64,000 nt of DNA from Bacteroidota bacterium (GCA_023387985.1 JAEWHC010000001.1:124001-188000); one strand, 5' to 3'. Shown: positions 16,683 to 26,697, counted from the stretch's first letter. A program made the numbers and translations. The notes: generated by a model from the letters alone, not told the origin.

Positions 16683-17315
16683 TTAATCACGCCTGAACCC
16701 TATAAACCGTACCACAGAGGCAAGTCCGTTATGGTATTGGCCTTCGTTAAGCACTACAGTTGTTTCTTCAAGTTGTTCAATATCAAACTCCTTAAAATCT
16801 TTCTTTATTTCCTGGGGAGCAAACATCATATTGATGTCTTTGGGTCCTCCGGCATGCTCATTCCTGGCCTGGTTTTCCGTATGCTTCCGGCTGAAACCTT
16901 CCAGCAAAACAAATCCACCTTTTCGCACCATTTTTCCAAGTGCCGTATGCAATGTGGCACGCAACGCAGAATTAAAATGGGCATAGATCAATACCAGCCC
17001 ATCGAACTCCCCGGCTTTATAACCGAGCGCATCCAATTCACCGGTTTTATAATCAATCTGCACCCCTTGCTCCTCAGCAAGCTGTAGAGCCTTTTTACGC
17101 CCTTCGTTGCTTATATCAAATGCGGAAACTTTCCAACCTTTTGAAGCAGCGTAAACGGCATTACGCCCTTCGCCTTCCGCGGCAAAAAGAATTTTTCCCG
17201 GAGTAAAACTGCTCAAGCGGTTTTTAAGAAATTCGTTTGGCTCCCGTCCGTAGGCATATCCGGGTTGAGCAAAACGTTCGTTCCACATGGTTTCAGGTGT
17301 TATATTGTCTTTCAT
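16683..17315 (-). CDS. class I SAM-dependent methyltransferase (TehB-like)
   Basis: A 210-residue Rossmann methyltransferase. The N-terminal MWNERFAQPGYAYGREPNEF is typical of the TehB/thiopurine-type group. Motif I is LFAAEGEGRNAVYAASKGW, followed by acidic VSAFDIS, and GGFVLLEGFSRKH forms motif III. Relatives act on tellurite, selenite or small thiols; the true substrate here is unknown. It has its own promoter and stands alone, divergent from the CorA-type gene. Confidence 0.88.
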   Translation of the reverse strand: MKDNITPETMWNERFAQPGYAYGREPNEFLKNRLSSFTPGKILFAAEGEGRNAVYAASKGWKVSAFDISNEGRKKALQLAEEQGVQIDYKTGELDALGYKAGEFDGLVLIYAHFNSALRATLHTALGKMVRKGGFVLLEGFSRKHTENQARNEHAGGPKDINMMFAPQEIKKDFKEFDIEQLEETTVVLNEGQYHNGLASVVRFIGFRRD

Positions 17316-17331
17316 GGCAACTTATAAAAAG

Positions 17332-17339
17332 CAAAAATA
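17332..17339 (-). promoter_or_regulatory. promoter -7 element of the TehB-like gene
   Basis: TATTTTTG on the minus strand, an exact match to TAnnTTTG, 16 nt before the ATG at 17315. Confidence 0.6.
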
Positions 17340-17452
17340 CAGGAACCGTAAATCCTGTGTGAGAGGACGATGGTGCAATCGGGCATAAAAAAATAGGGGT
17401 ATTCCCTTCTCCTTAGATAAATACGGTAAGAAAATGGCCATATTTGCAGATT

Positions 17453-18394
17453 ATGGTACAGTACTACGCAACAATTGGAGAGAAACTGCAGCAGGTGGCG
17501 GAGCCGCAATCTGGTGGTTGGGTAAATATTGTGCCTCCATTAAAAAATGAGGAGTTTATTGGGCTTGCGGATGAACTCGATATACCCATCGACTTTTTGC
17601 GCGATTCTATGGACATAGATGAAAGAAGCCGCTACGAGGTGGAAGACAATGTAAAACTCATAGTTATCAAAACGCCTACGGAAAATCATTCTTTCAACGA
17701 CAGCGATGCATTTTACATTACCATTCCAATTGTAACCATACTTACACACAACCACATTCTGACCATCAACAGTTTTGACAACCTGGCCATCCGGCGCAGG
17801 TTTGAAGGGTTTCTCGATCAGGCTGCCCTGAGCCGAAAAGAGATGGTACTGAAAATATTTGAAAAAGTGGTCAACAATTTCATGACCTATCTCAAAGAAA
17901 TCAACCACCGGCGAAACCTGCTGGAACAGAAACTTTACGACAGCAACAACAATGCGGATTTTCTTGAACTGGTAAGAATCCAAAAAAGCCTGGTGTATTT
18001 TGTAACCTCGCTGCGCAGCAACGAACTGCTGATGATGAAACTCGAAAGAACAAACGCACTTGGGTTAAATGAAGAGGAAATTGAGTACCTGAACGACCTT
18101 ATCGTGGATAACAGCCAGGCGCTTGAAATGGCCAACATTTACAACAACATATTGACAAGCACACTCGATGCCTTTGCTGGCATCATCAGCATCAACCAAA
18201 ACCAGGTGCTGAAGCGTCTCACTTTTATCACCATTGCCCTGCAAATTCCCGTTTTGGTGGCCTCCATTTACGGCATGAATGTTCCCCTGCCTTTCCAGGA
18301 ATACAAGTGGGCGTTTATGTTGCCAATCGTTCTGGCCCTCTTCCTGTTGATCTGGTTGGCCTGGTTTAACCTCAGAAAAATGATCCGGAAATGA
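17453..18394 (+). CDS. corA: CorA-family magnesium/divalent cation transporter
   Basis: A 313-residue CorA-type channel protein. The large N-terminal cytoplasmic funnel (to about residue 250) contains the long helices around KIFEKVVNNFMTYLKEINHRRN. The two C-terminal membrane helices flank the family's selectivity motif YGMN (GMN at 274-276). Members form pentamers for Mg2+, Co2+ or Ni2+ uptake. I chose ATG 17453 over a TTG at 17444, because that TTG lies inside a -7-like box (CATATTTG, 17439-17446). This leaves only 6 nt to the ATG. The stop codon overlaps the Nudix gene start (ATGA). Confidence 0.93.
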   Translation: MVQYYATIGEKLQQVAEPQSGGWVNIVPPLKNEEFIGLADELDIPIDFLRDSMDIDERSRYEVEDNVKLIVIKTPTENHSFNDSDAFYITIPIVTILTHNHILTINSFDNLAIRRRFEGFLDQAALSRKEMVLKIFEKVVNNFMTYLKEINHRRNLLEQKLYDSNNNADFLELVRIQKSLVYFVTSLRSNELLMMKLERTNALGLNEEEIEYLNDLIVDNSQALEMANIYNNILTSTLDAFAGIISINQNQVLKRLTFITIALQIPVLVASIYGMNVPLPFQEYKWAFMLPIVLALFLLIWLAWFNLRKMIRK

Positions 18395-18849
18395 AACGTT
18401 TCAATATCCGGGTATATGGGCTTTTGATGCATGCGGAAAAAGGAGTGTTGGTTACCGATGAGATCGTAGGCAATATGCGGTTAACCAAATTTCCGGGTGG
18501 CGGGCTTGAGTTTGGTGAAGGAACCCGGGACTGCCTGAAACGGGAATTTATGGAAGAATTTGGGTTGAAAATTAAGGTTGAAGAACATTTTTATACTACG
18601 GATTTTTTTGTCGTCAGCGCTTTTAATCCGCAAGATCAGATTATCAGCATTTATTATAAAGTTTCCGCAGAATTTTATCCCGATTACGGCAATAAACTGC
18701 CATTCAGTTTCAGCGATGAGGAAATGGCCAAATATGAAGCAGAAGAGGAAACAGAAACTGCCCGATATATTGCCTGGAATGATTTGGACCCGGAAATTTT
18801 TACCCTGCCTATAGACAAGCTCGTTTGCAGCATGATCCCTTTGCCGTGA
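18391..18849 (+). CDS. NUDIX hydrolase
   Basis: A 152-residue Nudix enzyme. The Nudix box runs from GGGLEFGEGTRDC through LKREFMEEFGL, near residues 34-57, with the REFMEE metal-binding helix intact. Such enzymes cleave nucleoside diphosphates linked to another group; the substrate cannot be told. It overlaps the transporter gene by 4 bp, so translation is probably coupled. Metal dependence of Nudix enzymes is a possible but unproven link to the neighbour. It ends directly against the convergent gene at 18850. Confidence 0.93.
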   Translation: MKRFNIRVYGLLMHAEKGVLVTDEIVGNMRLTKFPGGGLEFGEGTRDCLKREFMEEFGLKIKVEEHFYTTDFFVVSAFNPQDQIISIYYKVSAEFYPDYGNKLPFSFSDEEMAKYEAEEETETARYIAWNDLDPEIFTLPIDKLVCSMIPLP

Positions 18850-19650
18850 TCAATCTTTGTCCAGGGCTTCCTTCTTCATTTTCGCAGCCACCTCATGCCC
18901 GAGATATTTTTCAATGATGCTATGTACCCAGTAAATTACGGGTGTCATAAGGATAGCGATGATGAATTTGTATATATAGTTTACTATGCAAACGGCAAGT
19001 ACCAGTTTAAGCGGCCAAACCAGGTCGCCTGGTTGAGGATTGATACGGCTACCCAGGTAAAATGCAACAAATAACACCACAAAGCTGTCGATAAATTGTG
19101 AAATGATGGTAGAGCCGGTTGCGCGGAGCCAGATCATTTTTTCTCCTGTAACTTTTTTGATCCGCTGAAAACTGAATACATCCACCAATTGGCCGAGAAT
19201 AAACGCCACAAGAGAAGCCACAATGATATTGGCCCCTTGGCCCAAAATGGCTTTATAGGCTTGTTGCATATCCGGCACTCCACTGCCCTGTTTACTTGTA
19301 ACAAAAAAATCCGCCGGAGCAAGCCAGATAGAACCCATGAATACAAAAAAAGCAAAAGCGATCAGGCAAACGGTAAGATAGGTCAGAAATTTCACTCCTT
19401 TCCTACCGTAGTATTCATTGATAATATCGGTAAGTACAAAAACCACCGGCCAGATCATCACCCCTGCCGTCAGGTTAAGGCTCAGCATTTCGCCAAAAAT
19501 GCTTGCATTGAGCTGTGGCAGGCTCAACGTCCTTTCCAGTGAAAATATCTTTACTCCGATTACCTCGGCCAGCAGGGCATTGCTGATGAAAATGCCACCC
19601 AGAATGAGAAAAACCCGGGTTGGTTTATGCGAAATGATTTGTTTGACCAT
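18850..19650 (-). CDS. queuosine precursor transporter (YhhQ/VUT family)
   Basis: A 266-residue membrane protein with about six helices. ATG at 19650 is preferred to the TTG at 19701. Family features include LTDIINEYYGRKGVKFLTYLT, a central LGQLVDVFSFQRIKK and LRATGSTIISQFIDSFVVLFVAFYLG. These are typical of the YhhQ group, which imports 7-cyano- or 7-aminomethyl-7-deazaguanine for tRNA queuosine. The assignment of substrate follows family knowledge. No queuosine genes are nearby. Confidence 0.9.
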   Translation of the reverse strand: MVKQIISHKPTRVFLILGGIFISNALLAEVIGVKIFSLERTLSLPQLNASIFGEMLSLNLTAGVMIWPVVFVLTDIINEYYGRKGVKFLTYLTVCLIAFAFFVFMGSIWLAPADFFVTSKQGSGVPDMQQAYKAILGQGANIIVASLVAFILGQLVDVFSFQRIKKVTGEKMIWLRATGSTIISQFIDSFVVLFVAFYLGSRINPQPGDLVWPLKLVLAVCIVNYIYKFIIAILMTPVIYWVHSIIEKYLGHEVAAKMKKEALDKD

Positions 19651-19807
19651 AATTGGCGTTTTGAACGGAATTGGCCATAAGGCAAATAAAAATTGAAACA
19701 AAATAAATTAAAACTGAACTATAATTCAACGGGAAGAAACCATCTGCTGAGAAAAGCCAGATTTGCGCTAAATTGCCGCCCTTACAATAAACTGGAAAAA
19801 CGGGCAT

Positions 19808-22351
19808 ATGAAGTTCGATTTCAAAAAACTGGTTCCACACCTGATTGCGGTTGGCATTTTTCTACTCATCAGTGTAATTTACTGTAAACCAGCGCTTGAG
19901 GGTATGCAGGTATCGCAGGAAGACCTCATTCAATGGCGGGGTATGGCTGAAGATGCTTTCAAATACAAAGAGCGGCACGGGGAATTTCCCCAGTGGAACA
20001 ATGGCCTTTTCAGCGGAATGCCCGGTTATAATATTACATTTAATGCAAATTCGTATTTACCTGCTTACTTTATTACCGCACTCTCATTGGGTTTGCCTGC
20101 TCCAATCAGTTATTTTTTCCTGGCATGCATTGCCTTTTATTTCCTCAGCCAAATCCTGCGGGTAAATCCATGGATTGGCATCCTTGGTTCCATTGGATTT
20201 GCTTTTTGCAGCTATAATCCCATCATCATTGATGTGGGGCATCATACCAAGATGATCACAATGGCGCTTATGCCGGCACTTCTGGCCTCTTTAATACTCA
20301 TTTACCAGCGAAAATATTTTTTAGGTGGCGCCTTAACCGCCGCTTTCACTGCCGCCATTGTGGTGAATAATCACCTGCAGATCATTTACTATATGCTGTT
20401 GGTCATTCTTGCAGTTACCATTGCCTACGCCATTAAATGGATCCGTAATGGGGAACTGAACCACCTTTTCAAAGCCGGCGGGGTGGCAGTTGTTGCCGCG
20501 GTCCTTGGTGCCCTCACCTGCTCAGTCAACTTGTTCACCACATACGATTACAGTGCGGAAAGTATGCGTGGCGGAAAAGCCAGCCTGATCCCCGACAGCA
20601 CAGAAACTTCGGCTCAAACCCGCGGTCTTGATGCTGATTACGCTTTTCGATGGAGCTATGGCAAAATGGAAACCCTTAGTTTACTTGTGCCTAACGTAAA
20701 TGGCGGTGTAAGTGCTCCACTCGACCAGGATTCCAAATTTTATGAGGCGCTTATGACCGCCTATCAAAGCCGGCAGATTGACGACCAAACGGCTCGGCAG
20801 GTAGCGCAATTCGGAACGGCTTACTGGGGCGACCAGCCATTTACTTCCGGTCCGGTATATGCAGGAGCTATTATTATCTTACTGTTTTTACTGGGAATTC
20901 TTATTCCTTCCAATTTTCACCGTTGGTGGGCATTGTCGGCCATTATCATTGCGATCCTTATGGCCTGGGGTCACAATTTCGCCGCATTCAACAATTTCTT
21001 ATTCAATTATCTGCCTTTTTACAACAAATTCAGGGCGCCGGCAATGATCCTGGTTGTTCCACAACTACTCATGCCCATGCTCGCAGTGCTGGGCTTGCAG
21101 CAACTGGCCTATGGTCATGCTTCAAAAGAAGAAAAATATAAATGGATAAAATATAGTGGCATTGCGGCCGGGGCAATCATGCTCATCGCGCTGGGTTATT
21201 ATTTCTCTTCCGATTTCCGGAGTGTGCGGGAACAGGAAACGCTTACATCCCTTATGCAAAGTGGAAATCAACTGCTTGAACCTTTCCGGAATATTTTTAA
21301 CGGAGCAGCGGAGGACCGTAAAGACCTGTTTATGTCAGACTGGTTGCGCAGTTTCGTTTTCATTGCCCTTGGTTTTGCCACGGTTTATTTAATGGGCAGG
21401 AATAAAGTTAAAGCTGCAACTGCTGTAGTCGCCTTGCTGGTGCTTACAACCCTTGATCTAACTCTTGTGGGTAAACGCTATTTAAATGATTCAAGCTTTG
21501 AGCCGAAAGAGGATACAAATCCGGCTGGATTCGTGGCCATGCGTAACCGTCCACTATACAATGCGCTCATCGAAATTCAAAAGGATACCGATCCGCAATA
21601 CCGTGTTTTCAATGTGACCGGTGATGTTTTCAATGACGCGCTTACCTCTTATTTTGTTCGCTCAGTTGGTGGTTATCATCCGGCTAAACTCAGTATTTAC
21701 CAGGATCTTATTGAGCATCAACTCGGGTCGAGTACACCCAATATGGCTGTATTGAATATGTTGAATACCCGCTATTTTGTGGTGCCGGGTGAACAAGGTC
21801 CGCAAGTACAACGCAACCCTTATGCCTATGGGCCGGCCTGGCTTGCTCAACATATCCTTGTTGCAAAAGACGCCGCCGAAGAAATGAAATGGCTTGGCCA
21901 AACCAGCAATCTCCTGGATACTGCAATCGTACCGCAGCAATACATTCAACAAATTGGCGCAACTGAATTCCCAACAGATTCAGCTTCTTCCATTCGCCTC
22001 GCACAATTTGACAATGATGCCATTAGCTATAGTGTAAGTACTTCGAAGCCTGCATTCGCCGTCTTGAGCGAAATTTTCTACAGCAGAGGCTGGAATGCCT
22101 ATGCGGATGGAAAACAGGTACCGATCGTAAAAACGAATTATGTGCTGCGTGGTGTGCCATTGCCTGCCGGAACAAAAAGTTTGGATTTGAAGTTTGAACC
22201 CAAAAGCTATCTAAGCGGAAGAGCCATTACGGGAATTACCCAATGGTTGGTATTTGTAATCTTGTTGCTGGCTGTGGCTTGGGAGTTTTACGGAAGCCAA
22301 AAAGGCAGGCTAAAAGCAATTGAACCAGGGGAGACAGTAAAACCGGATTAA
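19808..22351 (+). CDS. YfhO family membrane protein
   Basis: An 847-residue protein. Multiple membrane helices fill residues 1-550, with a conserved PQWNNGLFSGMPGYN loop near the start typical of YfhO proteins. A periplasmic C-terminal part follows, with SEIFYSRGWNAYADGKQV and YVLRGVPLPAGTKSLDLKF, then a last membrane helix. YfhO proteins are GT-C-like and have been linked to glycosylation of lipoteichoic acid or other surface polymers in Firmicutes; the Bacteroidota role is not established. The position beside glycosyltransferase genes fits a surface-glycan role. Confidence 0.92.
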   Translation: MKFDFKKLVPHLIAVGIFLLISVIYCKPALEGMQVSQEDLIQWRGMAEDAFKYKERHGEFPQWNNGLFSGMPGYNITFNANSYLPAYFITALSLGLPAPISYFFLACIAFYFLSQILRVNPWIGILGSIGFAFCSYNPIIIDVGHHTKMITMALMPALLASLILIYQRKYFLGGALTAAFTAAIVVNNHLQIIYYMLLVILAVTIAYAIKWIRNGELNHLFKAGGVAVVAAVLGALTCSVNLFTTYDYSAESMRGGKASLIPDSTETSAQTRGLDADYAFRWSYGKMETLSLLVPNVNGGVSAPLDQDSKFYEALMTAYQSRQIDDQTARQVAQFGTAYWGDQPFTSGPVYAGAIIILLFLLGILIPSNFHRWWALSAIIIAILMAWGHNFAAFNNFLFNYLPFYNKFRAPAMILVVPQLLMPMLAVLGLQQLAYGHASKEEKYKWIKYSGIAAGAIMLIALGYYFSSDFRSVREQETLTSLMQSGNQLLEPFRNIFNGAAEDRKDLFMSDWLRSFVFIALGFATVYLMGRNKVKAATAVVALLVLTTLDLTLVGKRYLNDSSFEPKEDTNPAGFVAMRNRPLYNALIEIQKDTDPQYRVFNVTGDVFNDALTSYFVRSVGGYHPAKLSIYQDLIEHQLGSSTPNMAVLNMLNTRYFVVPGEQGPQVQRNPYAYGPAWLAQHILVAKDAAEEMKWLGQTSNLLDTAIVPQQYIQQIGATEFPTDSASSIRLAQFDNDAISYSVSTSKPAFAVLSEIFYSRGWNAYADGKQVPIVKTNYVLRGVPLPAGTKSLDLKFEPKSYLSGRAITGITQWLVFVILLLAVAWEFYGSQKGRLKAIEPGETVKPD

Positions 22352-22361
22352 ATGTAAATAG

Positions 22362-23123
22362 TCAGGTTTGATTCCCTGATCCTAATTTGCGTAAAAAAGC
22401 ATCTAGGTAATTGGAGGCCATTTCTTTGTATTTCGCCAGTTTGTTCGGAAATGGCAGGTTGGGTATCTCAAAGCTTGACTGACCAGTTTGCTCCCTTATG
22501 GGCATAGCCCTTCGTTTTTTCTCAATGATCAGCATGCTGTCATAATAATGCATGGAATCTGTGGAACGGGTAAACTCCGTTGGTTTAAATCGCTTGCTTT
22601 GGGAATGAAAAGCATTCAACTGATCAATGCGTTTTTTGGAATATTCAATGAACGTACCGGGCCGTCCTTTTCCGCCACCATAACCGGACCAGTAAGAAGT
22701 ATGCAGATCTTCGCAGGCATATACGCCATCATCCTTTACTTTATCATATAATTCATTGAAGGTCACAATTTGCTGTCGCATGGTGTGGCCACCATCGTCA
22801 AGCAGGATATCCAGATCAGGAATCTGTGATTTTACTTCCCGCAGGAACGCCGCATCAGATTGTGATCCGATGAATATCTTGATATTTTCCTCTTCGAATT
22901 GTTTACAGCGTGGATCAATATCGATAGCATAAATTTTGGTGCCTTCACCCAGATACGCTTTCCACATCTGCAGGCTTCCACCCTGAAAAACACCAATCTC
23001 CAGCATGACAGCACCTTTATTGCGGAATCGTGAAAAATGCCTGTCGTACACTTCGAAATAATGGATCCATTTATCTATCAGCCTATTGTCATTATTTCTG
23101 AAATATTGTTCTAAATCATTCAT
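22362..23123 (-). CDS. class I SAM-dependent methyltransferase (CmcI/macrocin-type)
   Basis: A 253-residue protein. Motif I is MLEIGVFQGGSLQMWKAYLG, followed by IYAIDIDPRCK with the acidic SAM ligand. LDILLDDGGHTMRQQ provides the metal-binding acidic cluster of the cephalosporin hydroxylase/macrocin O-methyltransferase group. In polysaccharide clusters such enzymes methylate sugars. It is the last of four minus-strand genes beginning at 26019 and converges with the YfhO gene. Confidence 0.87.
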   Translation of the reverse strand: MNDLEQYFRNNDNRLIDKWIHYFEVYDRHFSRFRNKGAVMLEIGVFQGGSLQMWKAYLGEGTKIYAIDIDPRCKQFEEENIKIFIGSQSDAAFLREVKSQIPDLDILLDDGGHTMRQQIVTFNELYDKVKDDGVYACEDLHTSYWSGYGGGKGRPGTFIEYSKKRIDQLNAFHSQSKRFKPTEFTRSTDSMHYYDSMLIIEKKRRAMPIREQTGQSSFEIPNLPFPNKLAKYKEMASNYLDAFLRKLGSGNQT

Positions 23124-23191
23124 TGTATCATTTTTTGAGTAAATCTTTTCCGGCTATCAGGGGCATGGCCGCAAAGAAAAATAAACTGAGA

Positions 23192-24193
23192 TTATAATGA
23201 TCTGAAAAGTTTATTACGCTGAAACAGCATATCCGGTACATATTTCCAGGCCTTAAAGGTGTTATTTATAAACCCTACTGCGGATTCCGCCCTCGGCCTC
23301 ACTACAAAATAATCAAACATGGCCAACAACATCACAAAGGGAATTACCGCAGTAAAAATCAAAACATGTAAAATAAACCATCCTGTTCCAAACTCTTTTC
23401 TTATTCTGAGCCAAAGGGAAACCAAAAGTTGCAGGCCTTTTTTGTCTGACAGGTCATTGTGCGCAGAGGTGTTGCTTTTAAAAACTTCATTGGAGGTTCC
23501 TCCTTCAAAATGGATGACCTGTTCTCCACCTAGAAGAAACAGCTTACCAAATTTCTTCAACCTTGAACACCATTCAGCCTCTTCATGATACAGGAAAAAA
23601 TCTTCGTCCAGCTTCCCGGCTTTTTCCACTGCTGATCTTTTCACCATCAGGAAGGCGCCATTGATCCAATCCACCTCAGTTTCGCTTGATCCGGCATTTT
23701 CCACCCCCGGCTTCTTTACCCCGGCAGATTTGGCCAATGAAGAAAGTACCATTCCAAAATAGGGAATCAGCATCAGATAATTCAGCCCGCCGGATTTTAC
23801 ATTACTCCCACTGATTTGTGCTGATCCATCGGCAAATATCAGTTCTGTACCTACCGCCACAGCATCCGGATGAGCCTGCAAAAAATCATAACAGGCTTTC
23901 AGGGCATTCGACCGAAGTTCTGTATCGGCATTGAGCAGCAAAAATGTATCACCACCTGCATTTTCCATCCCGGCATTGTTGGCCCGGGCAAATCCGGAAT
24001 TTTCCTCCATCTGCACCCACCGCAAACGCGGATAAAGGGCGCTGATTTCCCGTTCCAGTTCCGGCTCCTGGCTGTTGCTGATTACGATAACTTCAAACCC
24101 GGTGTCTTTTGTGTGATCATACACCGATCTGAGGCATCCTTTAAGCCATTTACCTGAAAAAAAATTTACAATCAGAACAGAAAGCATTTTCAT
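23192..24193 (-). CDS. glycosyltransferase family 2 (rhamnosyltransferase-like)
   Basis: A 333-residue GT2 enzyme. The frame stays open to 24346, but the extra part overlaps the neighbouring gene. ATG at 24193 or 24187 starts a normal GT2 N-terminus (LSVLIVNFFSGKWL). Visible motifs are ENSGFARANNAG, LLLNADTEL (the DxD equivalent), WINGAFLMVKRSA and ED-type FFLYHEEAEWCSRLKK. A hydrophobic helix near the C-terminus suggests membrane association. The NADTEL form is typical of WbbL/RfbF-like sugar transferases of O-antigen synthesis; the donor and acceptor are unknown. Confidence 0.9.
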   Translation of the reverse strand: MKMLSVLIVNFFSGKWLKGCLRSVYDHTKDTGFEVIVISNSQEPELEREISALYPRLRWVQMEENSGFARANNAGMENAGGDTFLLLNADTELRSNALKACYDFLQAHPDAVAVGTELIFADGSAQISGSNVKSGGLNYLMLIPYFGMVLSSLAKSAGVKKPGVENAGSSETEVDWINGAFLMVKRSAVEKAGKLDEDFFLYHEEAEWCSRLKKFGKLFLLGGEQVIHFEGGTSNEVFKSNTSAHNDLSDKKGLQLLVSLWLRIRKEFGTGWFILHVLIFTAVIPFVMLLAMFDYFVVRPRAESAVGFINNTFKAWKYVPDMLFQRNKLFRSL

Positions 24194-24237
24194 TTTTTGT
24201 TTATCCGGGAACGTGGTTACCGGGAGATCAAATGAAA

Positions 24238-25176
24238 TTAATTCTTTTTTGAACAGTTTAGAAAACTGCAGCCCATTGCCATTTTCGAGAACGGGCCGAA
24301 TTTCAATAGCCAATGTGGAATTCTTCTTTGAACCTGAAGTATACATACAACAAAACCGGGAATCTCTCTGTCAACTGCCAGGCGTTTTAATTCGTCAACA
24401 TTTCTGATCCCCAAATTTCGAATTAAGCGCCACCAGGCATCAAAGTACACTATGTTTTGCCATGGTTTTTTATGTTTCCACTTTTCAAAAACATGCAATG
24501 CTTCCGGTATTTCAATTTCGGGAACGTTATGCGTATATGCCGTTACCTGCTTTTTTGAAACTCCAACTTTTACCAAAACCCGGGGAATATAAACGAATTC
24601 AGTTTTTAAAGCAATCCGCATATAATAATCAATGTCAACCATCCACTTCAATGCGCCATCATAATTGAATTCCAACGAGCTGTGTGTGAGTACAACACTT
24701 GGCGGTCCAATAAAATTTCGCGAAACAAGCGTGAACTTATTCTCCTTAAATTGTTTTTTCAGGTATTGGCCGGCGCGGGGCTTGGCGTAATAACCCCCAT
24801 CCAGAAAAACATTTTCATAATCGCAATGGAAAACCTTTGCATCCGGATTCTTGTTTATCGCTTCGGCAAAGCGTTCCAGGGCATTGTCTGCTGCGAACCA
24901 ATCATCATCGTGCAGCAGTTTTATCCATTCACCACTTGCTTTTTTAATTCCAGAATTCCAGTTTTCCGGGGTACCCAATGCCACCCTGTTTTGAAAATAG
25001 ATGATCCGGTCATCTTTATATTGCGCTTCAATAAAATCCTTTACCTGGTCATCCGGACTATCGTCTGTAATGATCATTTCAAAGTCCTGAAATGTTTGCG
25101 ACAGTACAGAATCCATAACCGTTTTCAGTATATCCGGATTCTTGTAAGTAGGAATGATAATTGAAAAAAAAGGCAT
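24238..25176 (-). CDS. glycosyltransferase family 2
   Basis: A 312-residue GT-A enzyme. The opening FFSIIIPTYKNPDILK, the nucleotide-binding MIITDDSPDD and the catalytic-metal motif KLLHDDDWF are clear. The C-terminal part, about residues 200-290, contains a KKQVTAYTHNVPE segment and a basic helix. It should transfer a sugar during surface polysaccharide assembly on the cytoplasmic side. It starts 6 nt after the FkbM-type gene ends, so the two are co-transcribed. Confidence 0.92.
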   Translation of the reverse strand: MPFFSIIIPTYKNPDILKTVMDSVLSQTFQDFEMIITDDSPDDQVKDFIEAQYKDDRIIYFQNRVALGTPENWNSGIKKASGEWIKLLHDDDWFAADNALERFAEAINKNPDAKVFHCDYENVFLDGGYYAKPRAGQYLKKQFKENKFTLVSRNFIGPPSVVLTHSSLEFNYDGALKWMVDIDYYMRIALKTEFVYIPRVLVKVGVSKKQVTAYTHNVPEIEIPEALHVFEKWKHKKPWQNIVYFDAWWRLIRNLGIRNVDELKRLAVDREIPGFVVCILQVQRRIPHWLLKFGPFSKMAMGCSFLNCSKKN

Positions 25177-25182
25177 GATCGT

Positions 25183-26019
25183 TTATTTCCGCGTGCAGAA
25201 AATATTTAACTGCAAGTCCCATACAGACGGATAACTTTTTTTGGCCAGAAAAGGAGTTTTATAAACCGGGGTGGCCTCCTTAATGTAAATATTAAATCCT
25301 GTCTTCCGCAAAATATTCAGCGCATCCAGCAATTCGCCATTCTGGCCATAGCTGCCATGGTATTCTACAAACATTTTCTTTACAAAATGCAGTTGATCCC
25401 TTATATCATTCAGCACTGCATATTCGGCGCCTTCAATATCCATTTTTAAAAAATCAACCGGTTCATGAATGAGGTCTTTCAACCTTACCGCATTGGTTTG
25501 AACGGTGTTTGTTCCGCCTTCTGTGCTAATCTTACTGGACATGGAACCTGATTCCTCGAAAAATAATGGTTCATCTGAAATCCAAACGGCCTTCTTCTCG
25601 ACGCAGATATTTTCATAACTGCGTTCGCGGATATTCTTTACAAGTAAATCATAGTTCTCGGCATCCGGTTCAAAAGCCAGTACGCGGCATGTTGGTTGAA
25701 GCATTTTCCATTTGATGACACTCAGGCCAATGTTCGCTCCACAATCGATAACAAAAGCATTCGGTGCAAGTTCCTGATCATAGATGCCTTCTACAAAAAT
25801 TTCGTTAATGCCATGCACAAGGTCTTGCGGCGATGAATAATGCATAGGAGAATCCATAACGTTGATCTTTCTTCGTATCCCTTTGGCCTCGTGTTTCAGC
25901 TTCTTTATATCAAACCAACTTAGCCCTGCCACTTCATAAGGATTATGCAGGGCGTTGCGAAACCGTTTCACTGCTGCTTTGATTAATTTTTCAACCATAT
26001 TCCGTTTTTCAATTAACAT
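25183..26019 (-). CDS. FkbM family methyltransferase
   Basis: A 278-residue protein. Motif I is FVIDCGANIGLSVIKWK, the acidic SAM ligand is in VLAFEPDAENYD, and FLKMDIEGAEYAVL is the family signature. FkbM-type enzymes O-methylate sugars or polyketides, and in this neighbourhood a sugar is likely. The start may be ATG 26019 or ATG 25998. It is the first gene of the minus-strand glycan cluster. Upstream are two small perfect hairpins (CATTTG/CAAATG near 26052-26071 and CCAGAT/ATCTGG near 26106-26120) of unknown role. Confidence 0.88.
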   Translation of the reverse strand: MLIEKRNMVEKLIKAAVKRFRNALHNPYEVAGLSWFDIKKLKHEAKGIRRKINVMDSPMHYSSPQDLVHGINEIFVEGIYDQELAPNAFVIDCGANIGLSVIKWKMLQPTCRVLAFEPDAENYDLLVKNIRERSYENICVEKKAVWISDEPLFFEESGSMSSKISTEGGTNTVQTNAVRLKDLIHEPVDFLKMDIEGAEYAVLNDIRDQLHFVKKMFVEYHGSYGQNGELLDALNILRKTGFNIYIKEATPVYKTPFLAKKSYPSVWDLQLNIFCTRK

Positions 26020-26189
26020 CTGTATCAGGTGATATGTCCACTGGCCATTTGAATAAAGGCAAATGACATGGCAAAAGTACCGGAATCAACGTTTTAACGG
26101 CGTGTCCAGATCAAATCTGGTTTATCCTGCCTTACCAAGCTGGCGCGTAGCACTTTAAGATGAACTATCCATAAACTTCAGCGCTCTAA

Positions 26190-26618
26190 AAAATTTCCAA
26201 AGATAAAGATGGCAAGGGGGTGGCTGCTAAGTTGCAACCGCTGAGCGATGTAGGCTTGGGCTATGTGAAGCTGGGCCAGTCGAGCAATACATTGAGTGTA
26301 GGAGAAGCTCAACTGGTGAAACTGGCTTCGTTTTTAGCAAAGGGAAGAGTGCAGGGACATATCCTGTTCATTTTTGACGAACCCACTACAGGATTGCATT
26401 TTCATAATATTAAAAAATTGCTTGCCTCCTTCAATGCACTCATCGACCAGGGACATTCTATACTGGTGATAGAACACAATACAGATCTATTGAAAACTGC
26501 CGACTGGATCATTGACCTGGGCCCGGAAAAGAGTGATGGAGGTGGGAACCTGGTGTTTGAAGGAAAGCCCATTGACCTTAGGAAAGTGAAGGAAAGTTAT
26601 ACGGGCAGGTTCCTGTGA
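26190..26618 (+). pseudogene. relic of a UvrA-type excinuclease ATPase (3' end only)
   Basis: About 140 codons, open from just after an in-frame stop at 26187, match the last segment of UvrA. They contain LQPLSDVGLGYVKLGQ, a signature region, IFDEPTTGLHFHNIKKLL, VIEHNTDLLKTADWIIDLGP and the closing KVKESYTGRFL. The rest of the roughly 900-residue protein is absent. The ABC signature is damaged (LSVGEAQ instead of LSGGEAQ) and the usual following Arg is lost, so the piece would not be active. No promoter or start context is evident. It is most likely the tail of a deleted uvrA paralogue. Confidence 0.8.
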
Positions 26619-26697
26619 CATTTTAGTAGGAATTATATGAAGTAAGGAGTAACTTTAAGAAAGTTATTATTTTCCCCTTCATCCTAACACCACTATC

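Noticed and set aside
24194..24346. 52-codon N-terminal extension of the rhamnosyltransferase-like gene
   Set aside because: It overlaps the end of the upstream glycosyltransferase and adds no family sequence; the GT2 fold starts at 24193 or 24187.
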